From the NCBI GenBank assembly GCA_903909435.1, contig CAIVVT010000159.1:1-37847 (forward strand): DNA of 37,847 bases, in the 5' to 3' direction. Positions within the stretch are counted from its first letter, which is position 1. Each line of letters starts with the position of its first letter. A program made the position numbers and the translations under genes. The notes beneath the pieces were generated by a model that saw only the letters and a program-made list of their open reading frames with translations, was not told the DNA's origin and made no database searches. Shown here in pieces: positions 23,650 to 31,756 of this stretch. The DNA is from an uncultured Acidobacteriia bacterium. GTDB lineage: Bacteria > Acidobacteriota > Terriglobia > Bryobacterales > Bryobacteraceae.

Positions 23650-25002
23650 CTATTTGGTTTCTAGGATGAACGCCGGCGCGTAGCCCGACAGTCCGGAATA
23701 ACTGCCTTGCGCCGAACTGATTTTGGCTACGCAACCCTGCACCTTGCCCAGGAAAGCCTGCGGGCTGACCTCGACCAGCAGATCGCGGTAAACCACGTCG
23801 CCGTACAGGTCCACGGGGAAAGACACCGGGTGCGGGGCAATTCGATCCTGGACGACGTAGCCGTGGCGGATCGCTTGCCGGCAGGCTCCGTCCCACGCCG
23901 CATCACTCATTGCCGCCCCTTCGTAAGAAGGCTGTTCGCTGCCGGAGTCGTTGGGGCGCAGCACCAGGCTGTCGCGATGCCGCAACGCGTATTCGGGCAG
24001 ATCGATCTCCACGCCGTTGCGCTTAGTTTTCGAGGGCGCTAACATGCGCGTCCAGGGGATCGATTCTTCTATCGCCTTGCGCTCCGCGATGGGGAACGAC
24101 GCCGTCACAGCGTCGTCGCTCAGCAGTGCGAACAATGCCCGCTTGCGCGTCATCTCCGTACGGAAACTATTGACTACGCAGACCTTGCCCTCGCGGTAAG
24201 CACGCACCAGCGGGTGATTCAGGTCGAATCGCAGCATGAACTCGTGCGCCGTCACTCCGCGGTACACAACGTCGATGCCGAAACCGTTCCAACTCAACTG
24301 GCCGTTGCGGTACTCGATCTGGTCTGGCGAGATGATCTCGGCCGCATAACCGCCCCGGCGAAACACCTCGGCCAGCAACAGGTGCTCTTGTGTGTCCACG
24401 GTCTGGAAAGGTTGCTTGAACTCCAGAATCGCGATGCTCGGCTTGGTTTTGCCTCCGAATTCCTTCCACGCCTTGAGCAGCGCGGACAGCAGCGGCTTGA
24501 CTGCTCCGACCTTGTCCAACTTGAACTTCTTGCGCAGTTCCTTTACGGGTGCCGCATCATAAAACAGGTCGCTCAGAATCTCCCCGTAGACGACGCCGTG
24601 CGGCAGATCCGCCTGACCGCCCGTAACGTGGAGCGACCCATTGTTCACATGAGTTTCGAGCAGCGCCGAAATCGCGGGAGAGGCGTAGCCGGGATCCACC
24701 GCGGCCAGCATCTTCTCAGCCGGCAGTAGTTCCATGCGAGCCATCAACTGGGGATTGCGGATCACCAGCATGCGCAGCCGGTCGATCGCCGAGTGCAGGC
24801 TTTCCGCGTTCTTCGCCAGATTGATATACTGGCGGCGGCTCAGAAAGTGGGGCCGCAAGACTGGCGATACGGGACGGCCAGCCACCATCAGGCGGCGTGC
24901 GACCATCTGTTCGCGCAGTTCCTCCGCCCAGCCCGAGGTGCGGACTGTCTCGCTTTCCAGGATTTTGTGGTAGCGGGCAACCGCTTCGCCCAACTGGGTC
25001 AT
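23650..25002 (-). CDS. Protein resembling circularly permuted ATP-grasp enzymes
   Basis: A 450-residue cytoplasmic protein. It has features recalling the circularly permuted ATP-grasp fold: IAILEFKQPFQTVDTQEHLLLAEVFRRGGY (Rossmann-like start), EIISPDQIEYRNGQLSWNGFGIDVVYRGV, then SFRTEMTRKRALFALLSD, and late on YALRHRDSLVLRPNDSGSE...GAAM, like the nucleotide-binding end of such folds. I have not confirmed the family. If correct it would ligate a peptide or an acid to an amine, as in glutathionylspermidine-synthase relatives. The start at 25002 lacks a nearby ribosome site. It is divergent from the S46 peptidase, 127 bases apart. Confidence 0.6.
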   Translation of the reverse strand: MTQLGEAVARYHKILESETVRTSGWAEELREQMVARRLMVAGRPVSPVLRPHFLSRRQYINLAKNAESLHSAIDRLRMLVIRNPQLMARMELLPAEKMLAAVDPGYASPAISALLETHVNNGSLHVTGGQADLPHGVVYGEILSDLFYDAAPVKELRKKFKLDKVGAVKPLLSALLKAWKEFGGKTKPSIAILEFKQPFQTVDTQEHLLLAEVFRRGGYAAEIISPDQIEYRNGQLSWNGFGIDVVYRGVTAHEFMLRFDLNHPLVRAYREGKVCVVNSFRTEMTRKRALFALLSDDAVTASFPIAERKAIEESIPWTRMLAPSKTKRNGVEIDLPEYALRHRDSLVLRPNDSGSEQPSYEGAAMSDAAWDGACRQAIRHGYVVQDRIAPHPVSFPVDLYGDVVYRDLLVEVSPQAFLGKVQGCVAKISSAQGSYSGLSGYAPAFILETK

Positions 25003-25129
25003 GGTGTACAGAAATAGACTAAGATTTAACTCCTAATATCGCACAGGTGCGCCGCAATTGGGAATCTTACTACAACTTTAAGAGTAAATAAATCTTTCAC
25101 TTTCAAGATCTTACAAAGGAATCAACAAT
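25003..25129. promoter_or_regulatory. AT-rich divergent promoter region
   Basis: An unusually AT-rich stretch for this genome (25060-25110), between the divergent ATP-grasp-like and S46 peptidase genes. It must hold both promoters. A 12-bp inverted repeat CGCAC-AG-GTGCG (25040-25051) lies near its middle. No -10/-35 pair is clear. AAAGGA, 8 to 10 bases before the ATG at 25130, is the ribosome site of the peptidase. Confidence 0.35.
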
Positions 25130-27196
25130 ATGGCCACGCGCGCTTCCATCCTCTGCCTGACCGCCGCAGCGCTTCTCGCTCTGCCTTGCCTTCGCGCCGA
25201 CGAAGGCCTTTGGCTGCCCAATCAGTTCCCCGCCCAAACCGTTCAACGGAAGTACGGTTTTCTGCCCTCCGCGGAGTTTCTGAAGCACCTGCAAACTGCC
25301 GCTGTCCGTTTTAACAACGGCGGCACCGGCAGTTTCGTGTCGGCTGAAGGGCTGCTGTTTACCAACCACCATGTTGGTGCCGATTGCGTTCAGAAACTCT
25401 CCAGCCCAGGTCACGATTTCATTCAGGATGGCTTCTTCGCCGCGACGCCAGCTGAAGAAAAGCGCTGCCCCGACCTGGAAGTCAACGTCCTGCTGAATAC
25501 AACGGAGGTGACTCCCCGCGTCACCGAGGGCGTCACGGATCAGACCGCCGCTCCGGAGGCGGCCCGCATACGGCGCTCGAACATCGCGAAACTCGAGCAG
25601 GAGTGCGCCGCAAAAACGGGCAACCGCTGCGATGTGGTCACCCTGTTTGCGGGCGCGCGCTTCGACCTTTACGAGTACAAGAAGTACACGGATATCCGGC
25701 TGGTCTTTGCCCCCGAATTCGCCCTCGCGTTCTTTGGCGGGGACCCGGAGAACTTCACCTACCCGCGTTTCGACCTCGACATCACCTTTTTCCGCGCCTA
25801 CGAAAACGGCCAACCCGTGAAGCCGCTGGACTACTTCCAATTCAGCAAGGAAGGAGCGAAAGATGGCGAAGTGATCTTCACAGCGGGCAATCCGGGCACC
25901 ACCGGCCGCCTGATGACGCTGGCTCAGCTCAAGTTCCTGCGGGATACCGATTATCCTCTCCGCCAGCGCCGGCTGATTTCACTTTCTGATGCCCTGATCG
26001 CCTGGTCCAACACCAGCGAGGAGCACCGCAGGCAGGCGCAAGAGGTCATTTTTGGCGTTCAGAACAGCTACAAAGCCAACTCCGGATTCCTGCGCGGGCT
26101 GGGCGACGTAGCTTTGATGGATACGAAACTCATCGCCGAGGTCAAACTGCGAAAGGCGGTTGCGGCCAACCCGGAACTGGCGGCCCAGTCCGGCAAAGCC
26201 TGGGATGAACTGGCTGCGGCCTACGCGGTATTCCGGCCGTCTTTCGTGGGCTACTACCTGTACGAATCCTCCCCCGCCGTGGGCAGTACCCTGTTCGGCA
26301 TCGCCCGGCGTGTGCTGCGCTATGCGGTTGAAACGAAAAAGCCAAACGGCGAACGTTTGCGGGAATACAGCGACGCAGGGCTATCGTCCCTGGAACAAGC
26401 GATGTACTCGCCCGCCCCGATCCACCGCGATCTGGAAGTGGAGGCCTTGACCGAGTACTTCACGTTCCTGGAGCGCGAATTGGGCTCGGAGAACCATACG
26501 CTGCAAGCCATTTTGAAAGGGCGCGGACCGCGCGAAGCCGCTAGATCCTACGTCGCTACCAGTAGCCTCACCGACATCGCCCAGCGGAAGCGGCTGGCCG
26601 CCAGCATCGACGCCGTCCATCAGTCGAAGGACGGGATGATCCTGCTCGCTGAGCTTATCGACGGCCCGGCGCGAGAGTTCCGGAAGTCTTACGAAGAACA
26701 GTTGGAAAGCGTCCTCACGCGGTCATCCACACGGATCGCGAAGGCGCGTTTTGTCGTCTCCGGCGGCAACGACTATCCCGACGCCACGTTCACGTTGCGT
26801 TTGAGCTTCGGGCAGATCCGCGGCTATGAGAACGAGGACGGCAAACAGGTAAAGTGGGACACCGACTACGCCGCGCTCTACCCCAAAGTGACGGGCAAGG
26901 CTCCTTACGCTTTGCCCGCCCGCTGGATGAAAGCCAAGTCGATTCTGAAGCTCGATACACCTTTCAACTTCGCCGCGACGGCTGACATTCACGGCGGCAA
27001 TTCAGGCTCCGCAACGCTGAATACAAAGGGCGAAATCGTGGGAATCGTATTCGATTCCAATCTCGAAGCGCTGCCGAATCGCTTCGTTTACTCGGACCGG
27101 CAAGCGCGCAGCGTGCACGTTGCCAGCCAGGGTATCGTTGAAGCTCTCAAGAGCGTCTACGGGGCGCAGTCTTTGTTGAAAGAACTAGGCTTTTGA
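25130..27196 (+). CDS. Exported S46-family dipeptidyl-peptidase (DPP7/DPP11-like)
   Basis: A 688-residue secreted serine peptidase of the S46 family. Signal peptide 1-23 (cleaved after LRA). The catalytic triad can be placed by alignment with DPP7/DPP11 motifs: His81 in FTNHHVG, Asp217 in RFDLDITFF (family PRHTGDF), and Ser625 in GGNSGSATLN. Family members remove dipeptides from oligopeptide N-termini outside the inner membrane. The residue 18 after the serine decides specificity in characterised enzymes (Gly in DPP7, Arg in DPP11). Here it is Ser (VFDSNLEA), so specificity is unclear. It is a single gene, and the region downstream holds the tandem hairpins at 27346-27453. Confidence 0.92.
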   Translation: MATRASILCLTAAALLALPCLRADEGLWLPNQFPAQTVQRKYGFLPSAEFLKHLQTAAVRFNNGGTGSFVSAEGLLFTNHHVGADCVQKLSSPGHDFIQDGFFAATPAEEKRCPDLEVNVLLNTTEVTPRVTEGVTDQTAAPEAARIRRSNIAKLEQECAAKTGNRCDVVTLFAGARFDLYEYKKYTDIRLVFAPEFALAFFGGDPENFTYPRFDLDITFFRAYENGQPVKPLDYFQFSKEGAKDGEVIFTAGNPGTTGRLMTLAQLKFLRDTDYPLRQRRLISLSDALIAWSNTSEEHRRQAQEVIFGVQNSYKANSGFLRGLGDVALMDTKLIAEVKLRKAVAANPELAAQSGKAWDELAAAYAVFRPSFVGYYLYESSPAVGSTLFGIARRVLRYAVETKKPNGERLREYSDAGLSSLEQAMYSPAPIHRDLEVEALTEYFTFLERELGSENHTLQAILKGRGPREAARSYVATSSLTDIAQRKRLAASIDAVHQSKDGMILLAELIDGPAREFRKSYEEQLESVLTRSSTRIAKARFVVSGGNDYPDATFTLRLSFGQIRGYENEDGKQVKWDTDYAALYPKVTGKAPYALPARWMKAKSILKLDTPFNFAATADIHGGNSGSATLNTKGEIVGIVFDSNLEALPNRFVYSDRQARSVHVASQGIVEALKSVYGAQSLLKELGF

Positions 27197-27255
27197 TGGA
27201 GACTAAAAAAGGTGGCGATCTTGTTCACTGCGCCGCCTCGGAGACACGCTGCATT

Positions 27256-27268
27256 GAGGGAGTCTCTC
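27256..27268. promoter_or_regulatory. Palindrome GAGGGAGTCYCTC, copy 1
   Basis: GAGGGAGTCTCTC sits within the longer inverted repeat TTGAGGGAGTCTCTCAA (27254-27270). The copy at 27546-27558 reads GAGGGAGTCCCTC, 12 of 13 identical. The one-base centre rules out a tight RNA hairpin, so a DNA-binding dimer site is likelier. Confidence 0.35.
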
Positions 27269-27345
27269 AAGTTGGCAGCGAGTCTTGGCGCAACTGTTAA
27301 GAATTCGTAACTGTTGCACCCGCTTTCGACTCTAATGATACGGGA

Positions 27346-27453
27346 CCCGAGCCGCGTGCGCTCCTCCAGCGCGGCTTGGGACTCCGTTCCGCCAGGCCCA
27401 GCGCCGGCGGTGCGACGCCCGGGGGGCCACACTCCTCCTCTCCCCCCGGGCGT
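27346..27453 (+). ncRNA. Tandem hairpins with anti-Shine-Dalgarno loops, candidate cuckoo-like sRNA
   Basis: Hairpin 1: CCCGAGCCGCG (27346-27356) pairs with CGCGGCTTGGG (27370-27380), 11 bp with one G-U; its 13-base loop contains CTCCTCC. Hairpin 2: ACGCCCGGGGGG (27415-27426) pairs perfectly with CCCCCCGGGCGT (27442-27453); its 15-base loop contains CTCCTCCTC. TTTCTT follows, a weak terminator tract. Two hairpins, each exposing a CUCCUCC motif, resemble the cuckoo sRNA family of Alphaproteobacteria. On the plus strand these loops could pair with Shine-Dalgarno sequences. No promoter could be placed with confidence. Confidence 0.5.
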
Positions 27454-27545
27454 TTCTTGCATCCCGTTTGAGATCACTGACTACCAACCCGTGCCGTTCA
27501 CCCTCTAATCCACAGTTCTGTTGCGAAAAGTGACGCGCGCACCGA

Positions 27546-27558
27546 GAGGGAGTCCCTC
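27546..27558. promoter_or_regulatory. Palindrome GAGGGAGTCYCTC, copy 2
   Basis: A perfect palindrome apart from its central base (GAGGGA-G-TCCCTC). It nearly repeats copy 1, 290 bp upstream. The two flank the tandem hairpins, so one may control that transcript or the MFS operon. Confidence 0.35.
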
Positions 27559-28011
27559 GTGTCGGTTGCCTTGACGGCTCTTTTTCGTTGGCGACTGTTT
27601 GCCGGCGGGATGGTGCAAGCGCAAGTCGCCTACACCCGGTGCGAAAGGGGAGGGTGGGCACGCTCGGAGCATGTGGGTCGTGAAGCCCGACTGCGATGTC
27701 GGCAGACACGCCTTCACGCGGCTTCAGGCCCGAACTTGTGGGACGCCTATGATCCTCAGGCGGGAATTGAACGGGAAGGGAACTACTTGCGCATTCCGCG
27801 ATTGGGGCTCTTCAGCTGCTGCTGCCGTTTCTTGCCCTTCTTGCGCTTCGGCTTGCTGATAATAAACGTACCTGAGCCGATGTACTGGGAAGAGTAGAGG
27901 TGCGAGGGGGTTGTTTCGGCCACGATGAGAAAATCCTCCGGGAAGTCGATCTAAACCACCAGCTTAGCGCACCCGGCCCTCCGGCCGCAGTCGGATACCC
28001 TGGAGACAGCT

Positions 28012-29289
28012 ATGCAGGACGAAGCGCCGGACCGCCGCCCGTCGCCGTTTGGCGCGCTCCGCCACCCCAATTTCCGGCTCTACGTCGCCGGGATGGCTGT
28101 GAGTCTGGCCGGGACTTGGATGCAGCAACTGGCCCAGAGCTGGCTGGTTTACCGCCTCACCCACTCTTCCTGGATGCTCGGTGTCACCTGGTTTTGCGCG
28201 AACGTCCCCGTACTCTTGCTAGGCCCGCTGGCCGGGCTCATGGCCGACCGCTTCCCACGCCGCACCATCGTCTTCATCGCGCAAACTCTCGCCATGCTCC
28301 AGGCATTTGTGCTGGCGATCTTGACCCTGACGGGACGCGTCACGGTCGCGCACGTGCTCGCCCTGGCTTTGATTCTAGGCACCTGCAGCGCTTTCGACAT
28401 CGCGGGCCGGCAGGCGATGTTCGTGCATCTTGTCGGGAAAGACGACCTGCTCGGCGCCATTAGCCTCAACTCGGCGACCTTCAACTCGGCACGCGTTGTC
28501 GGCCCGCCGCTGGCCGGTTTTCTGGTTGCGCGCCTGGGAGAAGGTCCCTGCTTTCTGATCAACGGATTCAGCTTCCTCGCCGTGCTGGGCAGCCTCGCCC
28601 TGATGCGCTTCGAGGAGCCGCCCAACGTTCCGGGAGAGGGTCCGCTGGAGCGGCTGCGGAGTGGCTTCCGCATGGCGCTGGGCACTCCACCGCTGCGCAC
28701 CGCGCTGATCCTGGTCGCTAGCATGACCTTGGGCACGGCAGGCGTCGGCGCGCTGGGACCGATGTTCGCCGACGGGCTGTTTCACATGGGTGCCCAGGGG
28801 CTCGGATTCCTGACCGGCGGGATGGGGTTGGGCGCAATCGCCGGGACGCTGACGCTGGCGGGCTCGCGCGGCCACCGCCAACTGCCGGGAGCGATGCTGC
28901 AAGCGCTCTTCGTCGCCAGCGCAACGTTGTTCGTGTTCGCCGCGTCGCCCAATTACTGGCTTTCGCTGGCCGTCATGCCGCTGCTGGGCATGAGCATCTT
29001 TCGAATGAACTCGGCGACCAATACCATGATCCAGATGCGTGTGCCCGAGAACTACCGGGGGCGCATCATGGGGTTGTACTCGTCGATGGTGGTGGGAATG
29101 CTCCCGGTCGCCAGCCTGATCGCCGGGGCGCTGGCCGCACATATCGGTCCGCGCTGGACGGTTGCGGCCGGCGGCGTCTTGGCGCTGTTCGCCGCCGCTC
29201 ATGCCAGGCGCAATCTGCAGTCGATGAAGAACTGGCTGGAGGCCCCGGCGGTGGGCGCGGACGGAAGGATATCCTTAGGAAACACGTGA
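28012..29289 (+). CDS. MFS transporter (EntS/MFS_3-like exporter)
   Basis: A 425-residue transporter with about 12 membrane helices. Features of the MFS_3 branch (enterobactin-exporter/TMS_MFS-like) are the N-terminal phrase FGALRHPNFRLYVAGMAVSLAGTWMQQLAQSWLVYRLT, the loop GLMADRFPRRT between helices 2 and 3, and the central loop SLNSATFNSARVVGPPLAGFLV. It probably exports a small molecule using the proton gradient; the substrate is unknown. CTGGAGA lies just upstream as ribosome site. Its stop overlaps the start of the metallopeptidase gene (GTGA at 29286-29289), so the two are made together. Confidence 0.92.
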   Translation: MQDEAPDRRPSPFGALRHPNFRLYVAGMAVSLAGTWMQQLAQSWLVYRLTHSSWMLGVTWFCANVPVLLLGPLAGLMADRFPRRTIVFIAQTLAMLQAFVLAILTLTGRVTVAHVLALALILGTCSAFDIAGRQAMFVHLVGKDDLLGAISLNSATFNSARVVGPPLAGFLVARLGEGPCFLINGFSFLAVLGSLALMRFEEPPNVPGEGPLERLRSGFRMALGTPPLRTALILVASMTLGTAGVGALGPMFADGLFHMGAQGLGFLTGGMGLGAIAGTLTLAGSRGHRQLPGAMLQALFVASATLFVFAASPNYWLSLAVMPLLGMSIFRMNSATNTMIQMRVPENYRGRIMGLYSSMVVGMLPVASLIAGALAAHIGPRWTVAAGGVLALFAAAHARRNLQSMKNWLEAPAVGADGRISLGNT

Positions 29290-30593
29290 CAAAACTGACT
29301 TTTCGACCTGCGCACGGCTTGAGCGTCCTGACGGCGCTGCTCCTCCCGGTACTCGCCGCCATGACCCCCGCCGCTCTGCTGGCGCAGGAACAGCAGGGCT
29401 CGGTGGTCGTACTGCCGGTAGCTCCGCCCGTGGACCCTGGCGCAGTGCCGTCGGCCGAGCAGATCGACCGGATTCTGGGCCAGATATCGACCATCACCGG
29501 CTTGAAGTTGAAGCATCCGGTGCCCATGACCGCGCTGAGCAAGGCCGAGTGGCGGCAGTGGGTCGAGGAACGGCTCAAGGAGAGCGCCAAGCCGGAGGAG
29601 ATCAAGGTCGAGGAGACGGCCATGAAGATCTTCGGTTTCCTGCCGCCGGATTTCGATCTGCGCGCCAGTACGGTCGATCTGATGAGCGAGCAGGCGGCCG
29701 CCGTCTACGACCACAAGAAAAAGCGCATGATCTTCGTCCAGGGCGCGGCGCCCGACGAGATGCAGGAAGCCGTTCTGGCGCACGAACTGTCGCACGCCCT
29801 GGCCGACCAGCACTTCGACATGGGGCGCTTCCTCGAGAAAGGGCCGCACTCGGACGAGAGCGAATCCGCGCGCCTCGCCGTGGTCGAGGGACAGGCCATG
29901 TGGATCATGCTCGAAGTGATGCTGAATCGGAACGGCCAGTCGCTCACCAAGAACTCCGCGGCGCTGGAACTGATGATCCCCTCGATGGGCAAAATGGCCG
30001 CCTCGCAGTACCCCGTGTTCGAAAAATCGCCACTCTATTTGAAGGAGAGCCTGCTGTTTCCGTATTCCGCGGGGCTGCTGTTCCAGCAGGCCGTGATCGA
30101 CAAACTGGGGCGCGATGCGTTCGCCGCCGTCTTGCGCGACCCGCCCAAGACCACGCAGCAGGTTCTGCATCCCGCAAAGTACTTCGCCCACGCTGCTGCG
30201 GCGAGCGTCGAGTTGCCCGAGTTCGATGGCCGGAACAAGCTCAAAAAGCTCACCGAGGGCGACGTCGGCGAGTTTGACATGCGCGTGCTTTTCGAGCAAT
30301 ACGCCTCGAAGAAAGAGGCCGTCGAACTGGCTCCGGAGTGGCGTGCCGGACGCTTTGAGTTGTTGGAGGACAAGGCCGCGAAGCAGCCCGTACTGCGCTG
30401 GTCCGTGCTCTGGTCCAGCCCCGAGTCGGCACGCAAAGCTCTGTCCCTCTATTTGAAGGTCATCGAGCAGAAGTCGCAGCAGTTGAAGTGGACCCGCCAG
30501 TCCGCGGAAGCGGCCGAGGGCTCGAATCAGCTCGGCGGCTACAGAATTCTCGTTGATGGATCGCGGCTGGCAGCAATTGAAGGTTTACGGTAA
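29286..30593 (+). CDS. Secreted HExxH zinc metallopeptidase
   Basis: A 435-residue predicted exported protein starting with GTG (ribosome site TTAGGA, five to six bases upstream). A signal peptide covers residues 1-34 (ending LLAQ). The zinc motif HELSH is at His166, Glu167 and His170; Glu201 in VVEGQA lies 31 residues after the second His, a plausible third ligand of a gluzincin. The rest is helical (LIPSMGKMAASQYPVFEKSPLYL) and matches no family I can name. It is coupled to the MFS exporter, but the link is not understood. The third ligand is inferred from spacing. Confidence 0.8.
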   Translation: MTKLTFRPAHGLSVLTALLLPVLAAMTPAALLAQEQQGSVVVLPVAPPVDPGAVPSAEQIDRILGQISTITGLKLKHPVPMTALSKAEWRQWVEERLKESAKPEEIKVEETAMKIFGFLPPDFDLRASTVDLMSEQAAAVYDHKKKRMIFVQGAAPDEMQEAVLAHELSHALADQHFDMGRFLEKGPHSDESESARLAVVEGQAMWIMLEVMLNRNGQSLTKNSAALELMIPSMGKMAASQYPVFEKSPLYLKESLLFPYSAGLLFQQAVIDKLGRDAFAAVLRDPPKTTQQVLHPAKYFAHAAAASVELPEFDGRNKLKKLTEGDVGEFDMRVLFEQYASKKEAVELAPEWRAGRFELLEDKAAKQPVLRWSVLWSSPESARKALSLYLKVIEQKSQQLKWTRQSAEAAEGSNQLGGYRILVDGSRLAAIEGLR

Positions 30594-30665
30594 GCCGCTG
30601 AAGCGTTACCCTGTTAAGAAGTTAAGAAGCCGAATCGCACGCTCAACCGTCTATATCAATTGACT

Positions 30666-31253
30666 ATGATCACCCGACGCCAATGGATGGGAATGACTCT
30701 CGGCGCGACTGCCGCCGGAATGAGTCTGGAAGCCTTCACCGCCCCGGTGCCGCGCAAAGCGCCCGAGGTCACGATCACGCTCAACAGCGGCGAGCAGATC
30801 TTGCTCAGCTCGATGCGAGGCAAGGTCGTCGCACTGGAGTTCCTGTTGACGACGTGCCCGCACTGCCAGCGGTGCTCGGGCATCCTCCAACAGATGTACG
30901 CGGAGTTTGGGCCCAAGGGATTCCAGCCGCTCGGCGCTGCGATCAACGACAATGCGCGCGCGCTGGTGCCCGAGTTCATTTATAAGCTCGGGGTGAAGTA
31001 CCCGGTGGGCGTGACCCCGCGCGAGATGGCTTATGAATTCCTGGGTTACAACCAGAACGACCCCAACGCCGGGCCGATGCTGATGCCGCAGCTCGTCTTC
31101 ATCGACAGGAAAGGCATCGTCCAGGTTCAGTACGCGGGCGACGCCGATTTCTTCAAGAACGAAGAAGTGAATATGCGGACCCAGGTTGAGGCGATGATGA
31201 AAGGCACGGCTGCCGTCAAGTCGGCCGCTATCACCAGGAAATCGTCGAAGTAA
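30666..31253 (+). CDS. Thioredoxin-fold (TlpA/peroxiredoxin-like) exported protein
   Basis: A 195-residue protein with a twin-arginine-like signal (MITRRQWMGMTLGATAAG). The active site is CPHCQRC (Cys64, Cys67, Cys70), after GKVVALEFLLTTC. The cis-Pro loop is PMLMPQLVFIDRKG. Such proteins transfer electrons to or from disulfides, or reduce peroxides, outside the cytoplasm. The start is the ATG at 30666; a TTG at 30660 adds two residues. It follows the metallopeptidase gene on the same strand after 72 bases, so co-transcription is possible. A strong terminator follows. The extra Cys in the active-site motif (CxxCxxC) is unusual. Confidence 0.87.
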   Translation: MITRRQWMGMTLGATAAGMSLEAFTAPVPRKAPEVTITLNSGEQILLSSMRGKVVALEFLLTTCPHCQRCSGILQQMYAEFGPKGFQPLGAAINDNARALVPEFIYKLGVKYPVGVTPREMAYEFLGYNQNDPNAGPMLMPQLVFIDRKGIVQVQYAGDADFFKNEEVNMRTQVEAMMKGTAAVKSAAITRKSSK

Positions 31254-31281
31254 ATCCAGCGCACAGTTTCTGACAGCGAAG

Positions 31282-31322
31282 ACGGGCCGGGCGGCATGTG
31301 CCCCTGGCCCGTTGCTCTTTTT
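31282..31322 (+). terminator. Intrinsic terminator
   Basis: ACGGGCC pairs with GGCCCGT, and inside it GGGC pairs with GCCC, a near-continuous 11-bp stem. It is followed by CTCTTTTT. It ends transcription of the thioredoxin-fold gene (stop 31253) before the tRNA promoter. Confidence 0.85.
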
Positions 31323-31365
31323 GGACGCAATTCGGCGGCGTCGCTCCAGAGCCCCTGAATCTTCG

Positions 31366-31394
31366 CTGACGCCCGGCCGCAGGTGGGTTACAAT
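31366..31394 (+). promoter_or_regulatory. Promoter of tRNA-Arg
   Basis: CTGACG (31366-31371) and TACAAT (31389-31394) are separated by 17 bases, close to sigma70-type consensus. The predicted start near 31401 lies about five bases before the mature tRNA 5' end. Confidence 0.65.
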
Positions 31395-31405
31395 GAAGCA
31401 GGTAT

Positions 31406-31482
31406 GCGCCCGTAGCTCAGTTGGATAGAGCGTTCGCCTCCGGAGTGAAAGGTCGCAAGTTCGAATCTTGCCGGGCGTACCA
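31406..31482 (+). tRNA. tRNA-Arg (anticodon CCG), CCA encoded
   Basis: A complete cloverleaf can be folded. The acceptor stem is GCGCCCG with CGGGCGT (one G-U at the end), the D-arm contains GCTCAGTTGGATAGAGC, and the anticodon loop is CTCCGGA, with anticodon CCG at 31440-31442 reading the arginine codon CGG. The T-arm contains TTCGAAT. The CCA end is encoded (31480-31482). Flanked by a terminator upstream and its own promoter. Confidence 0.95.
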
Positions 31483-31756
31483 TTCCTTTTCACAAAATCC
31501 CCGCCCGTAAAGTGGTTCAGACCGCCCCGCAGTCAAGCGCCGTTCCTGCTCCCTTTCGCCCGCTCTCAGTGGCTTTCCGTTGGGCAATTTGAGATTCGAT
31601 TCGCGGAACTGCGTAGTGTCGCCGCGCGCGATCGAAGCGCCGGCGCCCCATGCGAGGGTCCGCGTTGGGATATTCTCATTGGAGGGGTCGCGCCTGCCGG
31701 TCTCCGCAGCTCCAGCTTTAACGTTTTAGGAAGGGCTTTGCGCGGTTTTCATACGC

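Larger units (their letters stand above)
27197..28011. other. Long intergenic region with tandem hairpins
   Basis: An 815-base gap between the S46 peptidase and the MFS gene. It contains two palindromes (27256-27268 and 27546-27558) and, between them, two strong hairpins (27346-27453). The plus-strand frame at 27559-27897 has no domain and low coding character, so I treat it as chance. The rest shows nothing more. Confidence 0.5.

Noticed and set aside
25040..25051. Small inverted repeat CGCAC-AG-GTGCG between divergent genes
   Set aside because: Too short and too GC-rich to be meaningful alone; noted only in the promoter-region entry.
27559..27897. 112-residue frame in the long intergenic region
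   Set aside because: Cys/Arg-rich, no signal, domain or ribosome site; codon use unlike neighbours. Left as non-coding.
31406..31482. tRNA-Arg as an integration site for a mobile element
   Set aside because: No repeat of its 3' end, integrase or anomalous gene cluster was seen beside it.
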